NCBI RefSeq assembly: GCF_000176515.1
Contig: NZ_ADAQ01000011.1
Span: 930,001-994,000, forward strand
Origin: Grimontia hollisae CIP 101886
Lineage (GTDB): Bacteria > Pseudomonadota > Gammaproteobacteria > Enterobacterales > Vibrionaceae
Direction: 5' to 3'
Length of the DNA stretch: 64,000 bases
Part shown: positions 15,181 through 27,041 of the stretch, one piece after another
Layout of the letters: each line of letters begins with the position of its first letter
Numbering within the stretch: position 1 is the stretch's first letter
Notes under the pieces: model-generated
Seen by the model: the letters and a program-made list of their open reading frames with translations, nothing else
Databases searched by the model: none
What the model was told of the DNA's origin: nothing
Made by a program: the position numbers and the translations under genes

Positions 15181-18100
15181 TTACACTGGCATATCACCAT
15201 GAAGGGGTTGGTGCCGTTTTACTTTGCCAAAGTCTGCCAATATGGCGTAGGCCGCCGGGATCATAAACAACACCAACAACGTTGAGGTGAAAATGCCGAA
15301 GACGATGGAAATCACCAGAGGTTTCACCACTTGCGCCTGCAAACTGGTCTCAAGCAGCAGTGGCAATAAGCCCGCTGCTGTGGTCAATGATGTCAGGAAT
15401 ACTGCGCGAAAGCGCTCCTGACTGGCGCTGATCACCGCATCATAAATCCCTTCCCCTTCATCGAAGTGGTGGCGGATATATTGCACCAGAAGAATCGAAT
15501 CGTTCACGACTACCCCGGCGAGGGACACAAACCCCATCAGGCTTGGCATACTGAGCGGATGCCCGAGCAGCCAGTGCCCCCAGAGCACCCCAATCAGTGC
15601 CAGCGGAATCGCAATCAGCACCACAAAGGGCTCCAGATAGCTGCGAAACTGATAACTCAGGATAACGAAGATACCGAAAAGCCCAAGCGCAAAACCGACG
15701 CCCATTGAGCGGCCAGTTTCTGCCGAATCGCGGCTTTGCCCCTCAAACAACACGCGCAGCCCCGGATACTGGCTTTCAAGGCTGGGGATCACATCGCGTT
15801 TGAGTTGTGCCAGCACATCGCCGATGCTGACCTGGCTTTGCACCACATCCCCAAACACACTCAGGGTTCGCAGGCCGTCAATACGCTGGATGCGGACATA
15901 GTTGCGCTGGTAGTTCAGCTCTGCAGCAGTAGACAAAGGGATCTGACTGCCGTCAGGCAACACAATCGGGAAATTGGCGAAGCGTTGCAGGCTGGCAGCA
16001 TCGTCGCTGTCGAGCCTGACATCAATCTCAATGCTTTCCGGGCCGACCTGAATTTCATCTGCCGTTTGACCAAAATACGCAGCGCGAAGCTGGCGCGCAA
16101 TCATCTGACCATTGATGCCAAAGGCTTCTGCGCCGGGCCGCAGGGTAACTTTGACTTCCTCCTTGCCGGGGCGCATGTCATCCAGCACACCGGAAACGCC
16201 CTCAAACTGGCTGATAAACTGCTGGATAGCAACAGAGGCCTGTTTCAATTCATCGAGGTTATCGTGCTGCAGGCGGATATCAAAATCACGCCCGCCCGGC
16301 CCCATCGCCGGTTGTTTGAACACCATAGAAACCGGGTCAGTGAGTACGCCGGTCTCCTGTTCCCATGCAGCAATAAAGTCTTCAATCAGGGTGTTGCGCG
16401 CTTCAGCGCTTAGAAGATCCAGACGCACAGTCGCAATATGTTGACCACTCTCATCGGCATCGGCGTTAAAATTAAACTGCTCGGTAATGTGTTCCACCAG
16501 CGGACGTCCACCTTCATATTCCATACTAAGCCGCTTTCCGACGCGATGGGCAGACGCAACCAATGTTGCGACCACGGCTTCGGTTTGTGCCAACGACGAG
16601 CCCGGCGGCAAAATCACCCGTGCCTCCGCAATATCGCCATCCAGCTCGGGAAAACCAACAAAGCGCAATGAACCGGATACCAGCAAGGAAATGGAAATCA
16701 GCAGCATAGCCATTACCCCGCCAACGAAGGGATAACGCCATTTCACCGCACAGGTGACCCACTCCGCCAGTTTCCCGGCACGAAAGGCTTCAAATTTCTC
16801 AAGGAATTTTTGCTTGAAGGCCAGTGCCGGTTTTTCTGTTTTGGCCTTTGCCAGCGAATGCTGCAAATGGTGAGGCAGGATAATGAATGCTTCCACCAGA
16901 CTCAGTGTCAGCACCAGGATAAGCACCATGGGCACAACCTTGAGTACCGCCCCCATTTCCCCTTGCAGGAATATCAGACTGCCAAAAATACACACGGTAG
17001 TGAGATAGGACGACACCACGCCGGGCAGCACTTTGTTAACCCCGTTGACCACCGCTTCTTCAAGTTTTTGCCCTCTGTCGATATGCGCCGCAATGGATTC
17101 AGAAATCACAATCGCATCATCCATCATAATACCGATCGCCATCAGCAGTGCGACCAGCGACATGATGTTGATGGACAACCCAAGCTGCGCCATCAAAAAG
17201 AAACTGCCAAGAAATGCCACCGGCAAGCCTGCAGCAACCCAAAACGAATAGCGAAAGGAGAAAAACAGCCACATCACCGCAAACACCAGAATCACGCCTT
17301 GCCAGGCATTGCGAGTCATCATGGTCAGGCGGTCCCAGAGCAGGGAAGAGAAATCGTTGGTGAGATTCAGCGTGACGCCATTTGGCGCTCTAGCCTGTTC
17401 ATCGTCGACAAACTGCACCACTTTGTCTTTGATCCTTAATGCATCGTCGGCTTTGTTTTTGCTGATTTTCAGCAGCGCAGAGGGTTTACCATCAAACCAG
17501 ACCTGTTGTTCATCCAGCTCAAACCGCTCAGTCAGGGTGGCAATGTCCTGCAGGCGAATCACCCCGCCATTGGACTCCGCCGCCACCACGATTTGCCCCA
17601 GAGTGTCGGCAGCAATGCGCCTTTCATCAAACCGGATCAACAGGCTCTTATCATTCAGCTCGACATTTCCGCTAGGCAAATTGATATTCTGCGCACTGAT
17701 CTGCGACGCAATATCCGAAATGCTGAGACCAAGCTGGCGAAGCGCACTCTCGCGCACTTCAATACGAATTTGCTTGTCAGAAAAGCCCGCGACACTCACC
17801 AAAGGGACGTCATAATCACGCTTCAATGTTTGCTTGAGGCTTTCGGCATAGGCTTTCAGCCCCACCCAGTCAGTATCTGCGGCAATCGCCACATCGACTA
17901 CCGGTTCATTCCAGTCAAGCTCCCGAACAACCGGCGGTTCAATGTCGCTGGGAAAATTGTTGATGGCGTTAATCTGGGTTTGGATATCCACCAGCATGCG
18001 GGAAATATCGGCCTCTGCATCCAGTTTGACCACCAAACCCGCCGAGCCTTCCACGGCTTCACAGCGGGTTTCAACGATGTTGGAAAGGCCGTCTACCGCA

Positions 18101-18300
18101 TCTTCCATCAACAGACAGATATTTTGCTCTACCTGCTCAGGGCTGGCACCGGGATATACCACAGTGGCGAGAATGTAAGGTGGTGCAAATTCAGGGAAGG
18201 TTTCACGTTTGAGTTTACCGAGCGACGTTAACCCAAGCAGGATCAGGGTCAGCATCAGAAGGTTGGCCGCTGTCGGGTGGCGGGCAAAGAAACGGATCAT
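15181..18300 (-). CDS. RND efflux transporter permease subunit
   Basis: A 1039-residue inner-membrane pump of the AcrB-type resistance-nodulation-division family. It has the twofold layout of one N-terminal helix, a large periplasmic loop and a bundle of helices, repeated. Proton-relay acidic residues are visible in TM4 (AIGIMMDDAIV), the arrangement found in drug pumps rather than the metal-ion group. The start is a short cytoplasmic MIRFFARHPTAANLL. The ATG overlaps the adaptor gene stop (ATGA), so the two are translationally coupled. No outer-membrane channel gene is present; a TolC encoded elsewhere is assumed. Substrates are unknown. The position directly between leuO and leuL raises the possibility of LeuO control. 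Confidence 0.92.
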   Translation of the reverse strand: MIRFFARHPTAANLLMLTLILLGLTSLGKLKRETFPEFAPPYILATVVYPGASPEQVEQNICLLMEDAVDGLSNIVETRCEAVEGSAGLVVKLDAEADISRMLVDIQTQINAINNFPSDIEPPVVRELDWNEPVVDVAIAADTDWVGLKAYAESLKQTLKRDYDVPLVSVAGFSDKQIRIEVRESALRQLGLSISDIASQISAQNINLPSGNVELNDKSLLIRFDERRIAADTLGQIVVAAESNGGVIRLQDIATLTERFELDEQQVWFDGKPSALLKISKNKADDALRIKDKVVQFVDDEQARAPNGVTLNLTNDFSSLLWDRLTMMTRNAWQGVILVFAVMWLFFSFRYSFWVAAGLPVAFLGSFFLMAQLGLSINIMSLVALLMAIGIMMDDAIVISESIAAHIDRGQKLEEAVVNGVNKVLPGVVSSYLTTVCIFGSLIFLQGEMGAVLKVVPMVLILVLTLSLVEAFIILPHHLQHSLAKAKTEKPALAFKQKFLEKFEAFRAGKLAEWVTCAVKWRYPFVGGVMAMLLISISLLVSGSLRFVGFPELDGDIAEARVILPPGSSLAQTEAVVATLVASAHRVGKRLSMEYEGGRPLVEHITEQFNFNADADESGQHIATVRLDLLSAEARNTLIEDFIAAWEQETGVLTDPVSMVFKQPAMGPGGRDFDIRLQHDNLDELKQASVAIQQFISQFEGVSGVLDDMRPGKEEVKVTLRPGAEAFGINGQMIARQLRAAYFGQTADEIQVGPESIEIDVRLDSDDAASLQRFANFPIVLPDGSQIPLSTAAELNYQRNYVRIQRIDGLRTLSVFGDVVQSQVSIGDVLAQLKRDVIPSLESQYPGLRVLFEGQSRDSAETGRSMGVGFALGLFGIFVILSYQFRSYLEPFVVLIAIPLALIGVLWGHWLLGHPLSMPSLMGFVSLAGVVVNDSILLVQYIRHHFDEGEGIYDAVISASQERFRAVFLTSLTTAAGLLPLLLETSLQAQVVKPLVISIVFGIFTSTLLVLFMIPAAYAILADFGKVKRHQPLHGDMPV

Positions 18301-19622
18301 GATGCCTCCCCGCCCGCTGCTTCAACCGCCTTACCGTCAAGCGTGACAGCTTTCAATGCCATGCCCGGCACAGCAGGCAAGAGATCGTTCAGCACCAACT
18401 GTTGCCCTGCCTTTAGATCGCCGTTGATGGCCACCAGCTCTCCGCGCCGGAACAGAACCTCGACCGGAACAATCTTCAGCTTTCCATCATCAATCAAGTA
18501 AATGCTGTCACCGCGCAGTGCACGCTCTGGGATCACCCAGTGGGACACAGGTTTACCTTCAATGGTGGCTTTGACAAACATCCCATTGACCAGACTTGGC
18601 TGCGCAGCACCCCCTTGTTTTTTCTCTTCATCCAGCGCGATCTCCAAGATCACGCCAACGGTCGCCTGATTGAGGCTGACAGTATCACTCAGCCGTGCCA
18701 CACCGGCTTTCCATTCACCTTTAAAACTGCCACTCGACAAACTCACGCTGGCATCAAGCTCATGCAGCTTCTCCGCAAAGCCTTGGGCAAGGTCGCCATT
18801 CAGGGTATCAAACACGGTTTGCATATCATGAATAGAGACCTGCGCATCCACCTCGACGGCACCAAGGCCGTGAGCGACTACCATCACTTGCTGCGGCGTG
18901 ACCACCTGATCACGTTCAATATTCACTTCTGCGATGCGGCTGTCGACAGGCAACACGATCCGGGTTTTCTCAAGATTACGTTTTGCCTGCTCCAGCGCCA
19001 GCTGGCTGGCATTCAGTTCGGCTTCGGTGATGCGCTTTTCATCCGGCAGCACTTTCAGCTGCGCTTCCAGATCCTGTACCCGGGCTTGCTGGGATAAAAA
19101 TGCCTGTTGCTCAGTATCCAGATCAGATTGGGATGTCAGCCCCTTCTGGCGCAGGTTCTTTTTGCGCGCCAGTTCATCCTGGCTCAAAGAGAGCCGGCGC
19201 TTTTCTATCCGAAGCGTGGTATTAAGGCTCGTCTCATCCAGCACCAGTTTAGCCAGACGCGCCTCCCTGACACTCACCTCGGCCTGAGCCTGTGCGACAG
19301 CGAGCTGATAATCTGTCGGGTCAATCCGCAACAACTCAGTGCCAGCAGGAAGCACACTGCCTTTTTCCAGCGCAGGGTTGCGGTAAATCACCTTGCCATT
19401 CACTTCCGCAATGGCCTGCCAGGTCAGCTTTGGCTTCACCCGGCCAAACCCTGTCACCACAGGCGCAATGCCTGATTGTTGTAAGATAATCACATCCACA
19501 GAACGGGATTTTGACAGCGCAGGTTTTACCGGCACATCAGGACGAGAATTAATGGCAATAACAAGAACAGCAATGCCTACTGCCAATGCGGGAAAGAAAA
19601 GTAGTTTACGTCGCAGTGTCAT
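18297..19622 (-). CDS. RND efflux periplasmic adaptor subunit (membrane fusion protein)
   Basis: A 441-residue adaptor of the HlyD/AcrA type that links the RND pump to an outer-membrane channel. One N-terminal membrane anchor (LLFFPALAVGIAVLVIAIN, about residues 7-25) is followed by a lipoyl half-motif, a long coiled-coil hairpin (about 110-240, rich in Gln, Glu, Leu and Lys), the second lipoyl half (VDSRIAEVNIERDQVVTPQQ) and a beta-barrel domain. There is no lipobox cysteine, so it is anchored by the helix. AAAGGAGAT precedes the ATG at 19622. It is first gene of the operon and overlaps the permease by four bases. Confidence 0.92.
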   Translation of the reverse strand: MTLRRKLLFFPALAVGIAVLVIAINSRPDVPVKPALSKSRSVDVIILQQSGIAPVVTGFGRVKPKLTWQAIAEVNGKVIYRNPALEKGSVLPAGTELLRIDPTDYQLAVAQAQAEVSVREARLAKLVLDETSLNTTLRIEKRRLSLSQDELARKKNLRQKGLTSQSDLDTEQQAFLSQQARVQDLEAQLKVLPDEKRITEAELNASQLALEQAKRNLEKTRIVLPVDSRIAEVNIERDQVVTPQQVMVVAHGLGAVEVDAQVSIHDMQTVFDTLNGDLAQGFAEKLHELDASVSLSSGSFKGEWKAGVARLSDTVSLNQATVGVILEIALDEEKKQGGAAQPSLVNGMFVKATIEGKPVSHWVIPERALRGDSIYLIDDGKLKIVPVEVLFRRGELVAINGDLKAGQQLVLNDLLPAVPGMALKAVTLDGKAVEAAGGEAS

Positions 19623-19971
19623 GGATGACGATCTCCTTTCGTGGCATCAAGCCTGCTGGGGTCAAGGCATATACCCACTTAAACATTGTGGATAGTCTGA
19701 ACAGTATACTACGTAGGAACTCCGCGCTTTTCTCTCTATTTACAAAACATTACCTTTTCATGAGTTCAATTTGCGACCCGCAATAGTGGCAATCTACTGA
19801 GCGAGCACCGAACCCTCTGGCTGTCTGGGTGATTAAGACGCATCCCACCTACCCGACCGATCTGCACTCAATCACATCAGTGAATAACTCCAATCAAGAA
19901 CATAAAAAGCAGTGTTTTACACCACAGTTAACATTATAAATGACGGTTTCTTGTTATTTTCTAATTTGATA
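19623..19971. other. Divergent control region, RND operon and leu operon
   Basis: About 350 bases between the divergent RND operon and leu promoter. Two adjoining eight-base palindromes, AGTATACT (19703-19710) and CTACGTAG (19709-19716), lie 81-94 bases upstream of the adaptor gene and could be a regulator site. The leu side (19890-19970) is AT-rich, suitable for LeuO or Lrp binding. No gene was seen. Confidence 0.45.
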
Positions 19972-20001
19972 TTGACGCTTTAGTAATCGTTTTGGTATTC
20001 A
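19972..20001 (+). promoter_or_regulatory. Candidate promoter of leuLABCD
   Basis: TTGACG (19972-19977) and TATTCA (19996-20001) are 18 bases apart. The start near 20008 would place the leader peptide start codon about 27 bases into the transcript, as usual for an attenuated operon. Confidence 0.5.
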
Positions 20002-20034
20002 TTTGTACAGACCATTTTTAGAGAACTGTTACAA

Positions 20035-20094
20035 ATGATGATACGCATTTTCCTTCTAGACCTCCTTCTTCTCGCGAAATCTTCGCGCGGGTAG
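20035..20094 (+). CDS. leuL: leu operon leader peptide
   Basis: A 19-codon frame starting ATG-ATG and ending in TAG at 20092-20094. The product, [19 protein letters not shown], has six leucines in seven positions (CTT CTA GAC CTC CTT CTT CTC, 20053-20073). This is the sensor of charged leucyl-tRNA in leu attenuation: a ribosome stalled on these codons changes folding of the RNA downstream. The following RNA contains a matching antiterminator and terminator. The first or second ATG could be used. The upstream Shine-Dalgarno is weak (GAGAAC). Confidence 0.9.
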   Translation: MMIRIFLLDLLLLAKSSRG

Positions 20095-20131
20095 GTCATG
20101 GATTGAAAAACAGTTTTCACCAGACACACGA

Positions 20132-20157
20132 AACCCGCGCCAAGGCGCGGGTTTTTT
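20132..20157 (+). terminator. leu attenuator terminator
   Basis: AACCCGCGC (20132-20140) pairs with GCGCGGGTT (20145-20153), and a run of T follows. It lies before leuA, so it acts as an attenuator. The segment GCGCGGG at 20085-20091, in the last leader codons, is complementary to CCCGCGC at 20134-20140 and can form the competing antiterminator. A small stem within 20073-20088 (CGCGAA/TTCGCG) is the likely pause hairpin. Confidence 0.92.
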
Positions 20158-20215
20158 GTATTACCTGCCTGCGGTGCGCACAAATCGCGAAAAGAAGGCA
20201 AACGAGGGAACGACC

Positions 20216-22863
<2,648 letters not shown>

Positions 22864-22899
22864 CCGCACTGGAAGCCAATAACTCATTACAAGGAAGAC

Positions 22900-24306
22900 A
22901 TGGCAATGTCAGCGAAAACCCTTTATCAAAAAATCTACGACGCCCATATCGTCGTAGAGGCACCGGGCGAAACCCCGTTGCTGTATATCGACCGTCATCT
23001 GGTCCACGAAGTCACCTCTCCACAGGCATTTGATGGCCTGCGTCAACACGGCCGCAAAGTGCGTCAGGTGTCTAAAACCTTCGCCACCATGGACCACAAC
23101 GTGTCCACCCAGACTAAAGACATCAACGCCTCGGGTGAGATGGCAAAGATCCAGATGGAAACCTTGGCCAAGAACTGTGAAGAGTTCGGCGTCACCCTTT
23201 ATGATCTGAACCACCCTTATCAGGGCATCGTTCACGTCATGGGGCCTGAGCTGGGTATCACCCTGCCAGGCACCACCATTGTCTGTGGTGACTCCCACAC
23301 TGCTACCCACGGCGCATTCGGCGCACTGGCGTTTGGTATCGGTACCTCCGAAGTCGAGCACGTTCTGGCGACCCAGACCTTAAAACAAGGCCGCGCCAAG
23401 ACCATGAAAATCGAGGTCAACGGCAAAGTCGCTGACGGCGTGACAGCAAAAGACATCGTGCTCGCCATCATCGGAAAAGTCGGCCACGCGGGCGGAACCG
23501 GTCATGTGGTCGAGTTCTGTGGTCAGGCGATTGAAGATTTGTCGATGGAAGGCCGTATGACGGTCTGTAACATGGCGATTGAGCTGGGTGCGAAAGCAGG
23601 CTTGGTCGCACCGGATCAAACTACTTTTGAATACCTGCAAGGCCGCAAGTTCTCGCCCACCGGCGCAGACTGGGATGCCGCAGTGGAATACTGGTCATCC
23701 CTGAAAACAGATGCTGACGCACAGTTCGATACCGTTGTCACACTGGAAGCCGCAGAGATTTCCAACCAAGTCACCTGGGGCACCAACCCTGGGCAGGTAG
23801 TGGGCATCAACGATGTAGTGCCCGCACCGGAAAGCTTCAGCGATCCTATCGAGCGTCACTCTGCGGAACGTGCTCTTCGTTATATGGGCATTGAAGCGGG
23901 CCAGAAGATCACTGACATCACTATCGATAAAGTGTTTATCGGCTCATGCACCAACTCGCGTATCGAAGACATGCGCGCAGCGGCAGCCGTCGCGAAAGGG
24001 CGTAAAGTGGCAGCTGGCGTTCAGGCGCTGGTGGTACCGGGCTCTGAGCAGGTTAAAACGCAAGCAGAGGCAGAAGGTCTGGATAAGATCTTTATCGAAG
24101 CAGGTTTTGAGTGGCGTCTGCCGGGCTGTTCTATGTGTCTGGCGATGAACAACGACCGTTTAGGGCCAAAAGAGCGCTGCGCGTCCACCAGTAACCGTAA
24201 CTTCGAAGGCCGTCAGGGCCGTGAAGGGCGTACCCACCTGGTGAGTCCAACCATGGCAGCCGCTGCGGCGGTTGCCGGTCGCTTTGTTGACGTAAACAGC
24301 TTATAA
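22900..24306 (+). CDS. leuC: 3-isopropylmalate dehydratase, large subunit
   Basis: A 468-residue aconitase-family protein holding the 4Fe-4S cluster. The three cluster cysteines are visible in [12 protein letters not shown] (one) and [11 protein letters not shown] (two). With LeuD it isomerises 2-isopropylmalate to 3-isopropylmalate. [20 protein letters not shown] near the N terminus matches E. coli LeuC. AAGGA precedes the ATG at 22900; a second in-frame ATG two codons later is an alternative. The gene lies 36 bases after leuB. Confidence 0.96.
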   Translation: MAMSAKTLYQKIYDAHIVVEAPGETPLLYIDRHLVHEVTSPQAFDGLRQHGRKVRQVSKTFATMDHNVSTQTKDINASGEMAKIQMETLAKNCEEFGVTLYDLNHPYQGIVHVMGPELGITLPGTTIVCGDSHTATHGAFGALAFGIGTSEVEHVLATQTLKQGRAKTMKIEVNGKVADGVTAKDIVLAIIGKVGHAGGTGHVVEFCGQAIEDLSMEGRMTVCNMAIELGAKAGLVAPDQTTFEYLQGRKFSPTGADWDAAVEYWSSLKTDADAQFDTVVTLEAAEISNQVTWGTNPGQVVGINDVVPAPESFSDPIERHSAERALRYMGIEAGQKITDITIDKVFIGSCTNSRIEDMRAAAAVAKGRKVAAGVQALVVPGSEQVKTQAEAEGLDKIFIEAGFEWRLPGCSMCLAMNNDRLGPKERCASTSNRNFEGRQGREGRTHLVSPTMAAAAAVAGRFVDVNSL

Positions 24307-24316
24307 GGAGCCCACC

Positions 24317-24919
24317 ATGTCAGGAATTAAACAACACACCGGCCTGGTGGCACCATTGGATGCAGCCAACGTGGATACCGATGCCATCATTCCCAAGCAG
24401 TTTTTGCAGAAAGTCACCCGCACCGGCTTTGGTCAACACCTGTTCCACGACTGGCGCTTTCTGGACGAAGCCGGCGAGCAGGATAACCCGGAATTCGTGC
24501 TGAACCAGCCGCGCTATCAAGGCGCAAGCGTGCTGCTGGCACGTGAAAACTTTGGCTGTGGTTCGTCTCGTGAACACGCGCCATGGGCACTGGCAGACTT
24601 CGGTTTTAAAGTGATGATCGCGCCAAGCTTTGCCGACATCTTCTACGGTAATTCCATCAACAACCAGATGGTGCCGGTGAAGCTGACCGAAGCGGAAGTC
24701 GACGAGCTGTTTACGTTTGTGGAAGCTAACGAAGGCGCCGAGATCGCGCTGGATCTGGAAGCACAAACTGTATCTGCCGGTGGCAAAACATACACGTTTG
24801 AAATCGATGCGTTCCGACGTCATTGCCTGCTCAATGGCCTCGACAGTATCGGTCTGACGCTGCAACACGAAGAAAAGATCGCAGAGTACGAAAGTAAGAT
24901 CCCAGCATTTTTGGCGTGA
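24317..24919 (+). CDS. leuD: 3-isopropylmalate dehydratase, small subunit
   Basis: A 200-residue swivel-domain subunit of isopropylmalate isomerase. The substrate-binding loop [13 protein letters not shown] (about residues 76-88) and [13 protein letters not shown] are typical. It follows leuC by ten bases, with AAGGAG before the ATG, and closes the leu operon ahead of a terminator. Confidence 0.96.
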   Translation: MSGIKQHTGLVAPLDAANVDTDAIIPKQFLQKVTRTGFGQHLFHDWRFLDEAGEQDNPEFVLNQPRYQGASVLLARENFGCGSSREHAPWALADFGFKVMIAPSFADIFYGNSINNQMVPVKLTEAEVDELFTFVEANEGAEIALDLEAQTVSAGGKTYTFEIDAFRRHCLLNGLDSIGLTLQHEEKIAEYESKIPAFLA

Positions 24920-24938
24920 TAGCAGACAAAGTATGAAT

Positions 24939-24965
24939 AAGCCGGCTCATCGAGTCGGCTTTTTC
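24939..24965 (+). terminator. Terminator of the leu operon
   Basis: AAGCCG (24939-24944) pairs with CGGCTT (24956-24961), with extra pairing inside the loop and a T tract after. It lies 20 bases after leuD. Confidence 0.88.
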
Positions 24966-25032
24966 GTCGTATCAGAAAGAAAATACGGGGTTGATGGGTC
25001 TTAAACTCAGGAATATTTTTTTTAGGGAAAGG

Positions 25033-25833
25033 ATGATGCGAAATATTTTAACCGCTTGTACAGCCGCGCTTTTGTTGTTGACCAGCCACGCATTTGCAGC
25101 GCCCAAAAGCGACTTATGGCCCATCTGGAACAGCAGCAATGAGTCCAACGCTGCCAGCATTGATCACGCCCGTTGGCAACAGATCCTGGATAAGTACCTG
25201 GTTGAGAAAGGCCAGCATAACCTGTTTGACTACAGCGGCGTCAACAACGCGGATAAAGCGTTACTCAGCCAGTATCTGACTGACATGGCTTCTCTGGATC
25301 CCCGCAGTTACAACAAAAATGAGCAGTTTGCGTACTGGGTTAACCTCTACAACGCGCTGACTGTAAAGCTGATCCTTGATGAGTACCCTATCCAGTCCAT
25401 TACCAAGCTGGGGGGCTTTCTGAGCTTTGGCCCTTGGGATGACAAAATCACCCAGATCGCTGGTCAATCCCTGACCCTGAATGATATAGAACACCGGATC
25501 CTGCGTCCGATCTGGAACGATGCACGCATTCACTATGCCGTAAACTGTGCCAGCCTAGGTTGTCCAAACCTGTCGAAGACTGCCTTTTCGGCAGACAACA
25601 GCGAAGCACTGCTGGAAGAAGCCGCCAAACAGTTTACCAACAGCGACAAAGGCGCCCGGATTGATGGCGATACGCTGACCCTCTCATCGATTTATGAGTG
25701 GTACGGTGTGGATTTCGGTAACAACGAGCAGGCTATCCTGAAGGCTATCGACCAGTATCGTGAAGGTGACAGACTTCACGGTTGGCGTGGAAAAATCAAC
25801 TACGATTACGACTGGTCGTTGAACCAGCCATAA
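25033..25833 (+). CDS. DUF547 domain-containing secreted protein
   Basis: A 266-residue protein with a signal peptide (MMRNILTACTAALLLLTSHAFA, cleavage about residue 22). The DUF547 region covers most of the mature part, with the characteristic NEQFAYWVNLYNALTVKLIL and HYAVNCASLGCPNL segments. The molecular role of DUF547 proteins is not established; the conserved Tyr/Asn and His/Cys patches suggest an enzyme or ligand site. The start ATG at 25033 (or 25036) follows AGGGAAAGG; an upstream in-frame ATG at 24991 would spoil the signal peptide. It lies alone between the leu terminator and the TPP riboswitch. Confidence 0.75.
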   Translation: MMRNILTACTAALLLLTSHAFAAPKSDLWPIWNSSNESNAASIDHARWQQILDKYLVEKGQHNLFDYSGVNNADKALLSQYLTDMASLDPRSYNKNEQFAYWVNLYNALTVKLILDEYPIQSITKLGGFLSFGPWDDKITQIAGQSLTLNDIEHRILRPIWNDARIHYAVNCASLGCPNLSKTAFSADNSEALLEEAAKQFTNSDKGARIDGDTLTLSSIYEWYGVDFGNNEQAILKAIDQYREGDRLHGWRGKINYDYDWSLNQP

Positions 25834-25874
25834 GAAGGATTGGTAATCATCAGAGTGATGATTACAATGGAAGA

Positions 25875-25964
25875 CATCTCATGGGGAGCTGACACCGTCG
25901 GCTGAGATTGCACCTGCTAAACCCATGTACCTGAACCAGATAATGCTGGCGTAGGAATGAGATG
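25875..25964 (+). ncRNA. TPP riboswitch (THI element)
   Basis: The segment carries the conserved aptamer signatures GGGGAGC, CTGAGA, the ACCTGAACC-containing core and GATAATGCTGGCGTAGGAA. The closing stem CATCTCAT (25875-25882) pairs with ATGAGATG (25957-25964). TPP aptamers bind thiamine diphosphate and shut off thiamine synthesis or uptake genes. It lies 57 bases upstream of thiB, the same arrangement as the E. coli thiBPQ operon. Confidence 0.95.
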
Positions 25965-25986
25965 TCCCAGGCACCCGCTGACTGAC

Positions 25987-26016
25987 CCTCACACCTCGCC
26001 GCACATTGATGTGAGG
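25987..26016 (+). promoter_or_regulatory. Shine-Dalgarno-hiding hairpin of the thiB riboswitch
   Basis: CCTCACA (25987-25993) is the exact complement of TGTGAGG (26010-26016), which contains the GAGG ribosome site of thiB (ATG at 26022). It is a plausible expression platform: when TPP is bound, this stem forms and blocks translation. No intrinsic terminator follows the aptamer, in agreement with translational control. Confidence 0.7.
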
Positions 26017-26021
26017 CAAAC

Positions 26022-27017
26022 ATGAAAACTTCGATTTCTGCGCTGATGTTGGCGATGACCATGGCAGGTCCCGCGCTGGCAGAGACAACCGATACCTTAA
26101 CGGTATACACCTACGACTCCTTTGCGGCGGACTGGGGCCCGGGCCCTGCGGTCAAAAAAGCCTTTGAGGCTGAGTGCCACTGCACCCTGAATCTGGTCGC
26201 ACTGGAAGATGGCGTCACCATTCTCAACCGCCTTCGCCTTGAAGGTAAAAACAGCAAGGCAGACGTGATTCTGGGGCTGGATACCAACCTGATGGCCGAA
26301 GCGGAAAAAACCGGCTTGCTGGCAACCCACAATGTAGACACCAAGTCGGTAACCTTGCCTGAGGGCTGGAGCAGTCAAACATTCGTTCCCTATGACTACG
26401 GCTACTTCGCGTTTGTGTACGATAAAACCAAACTGACAAATCCGCCAAAAAGCCTGAAAGAGCTGGTTGAAAAGCGGGATGATATTTCGGTTATCTATCA
26501 GGATCCCCGTACTTCAACCCCCGGACAGGGTCTGATGCTGTGGATGAAATCTGTCTATGGCGATGATGTGTCAGGGGCATGGCAACAACTGGCGAAGAAA
26601 ACGGTCACTGTCACCAAAGGCTGGTCAGAAGCCTACAATATGTTTCTTGAGGGCGAGTCTGATCTGGTGCTCTCTTACACCACCTCTCCGGCTTACCACC
26701 TGATTGCGGAAGAAAACCCGAACTTCAGCAGCGCCAACTTTGCTGAAGGCCACTATATGCAGGTAGAAGTGGCGGCCAAAGTGAAAAGCTCGGAAAAACA
26801 GGCGCTGGCCGATCAGTTTATGCAGTTTATCTTAAGTGACGGCTTCCAAAATGCCGTACCGACTGGCCAGTGGATGTACCCCGTTACAGACATCGCATTG
26901 CCAGCGGGTTTCGATACCCTTTCGGTTCCGGCAAAAAGCCTGCAGTTCACCCCTGAAAACGTGGCCGATAACCGCCGAACCTGGATTCGTGAGTGGCAAT
27001 CAGCACTGGTGAAATAA
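26022..27017 (+). CDS. thiB: Thiamine ABC transporter, periplasmic binding protein
   Basis: A 331-residue periplasmic protein with a clear signal peptide (MKTSISALMLAMTMAGPALA, cleavage after residue 20). It matches the thiamine-binding ThiB/TbpA family, with LTVYTYDSFAADWGPGP at the start of the mature protein and VPYDYGYFAFVYD in the middle. It captures thiamine, its mono- and diphosphate and passes them to ThiPQ. It is first gene of the operon below a TPP riboswitch. A 24-base gap leads to thiP. Confidence 0.94.
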   Translation: MKTSISALMLAMTMAGPALAETTDTLTVYTYDSFAADWGPGPAVKKAFEAECHCTLNLVALEDGVTILNRLRLEGKNSKADVILGLDTNLMAEAEKTGLLATHNVDTKSVTLPEGWSSQTFVPYDYGYFAFVYDKTKLTNPPKSLKELVEKRDDISVIYQDPRTSTPGQGLMLWMKSVYGDDVSGAWQQLAKKTVTVTKGWSEAYNMFLEGESDLVLSYTTSPAYHLIAEENPNFSSANFAEGHYMQVEVAAKVKSSEKQALADQFMQFILSDGFQNAVPTGQWMYPVTDIALPAGFDTLSVPAKSLQFTPENVADNRRTWIREWQSALVK

Positions 27018-27041
27018 CCCGTATTAAGTAGTAGAGAAATC

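Noticed and set aside
16810-17439. A 209-codon open frame opposite the RND permease
   Set aside because: His/Gln-rich shadow composition and no domain; the permease frame is clearly coding.
20074-20091. The CGCGAA/TTCGCG stem as a terminator
   Set aside because: It has no T run and lies in the last codons of leuL; it fits the pause/competing stem of the attenuator.
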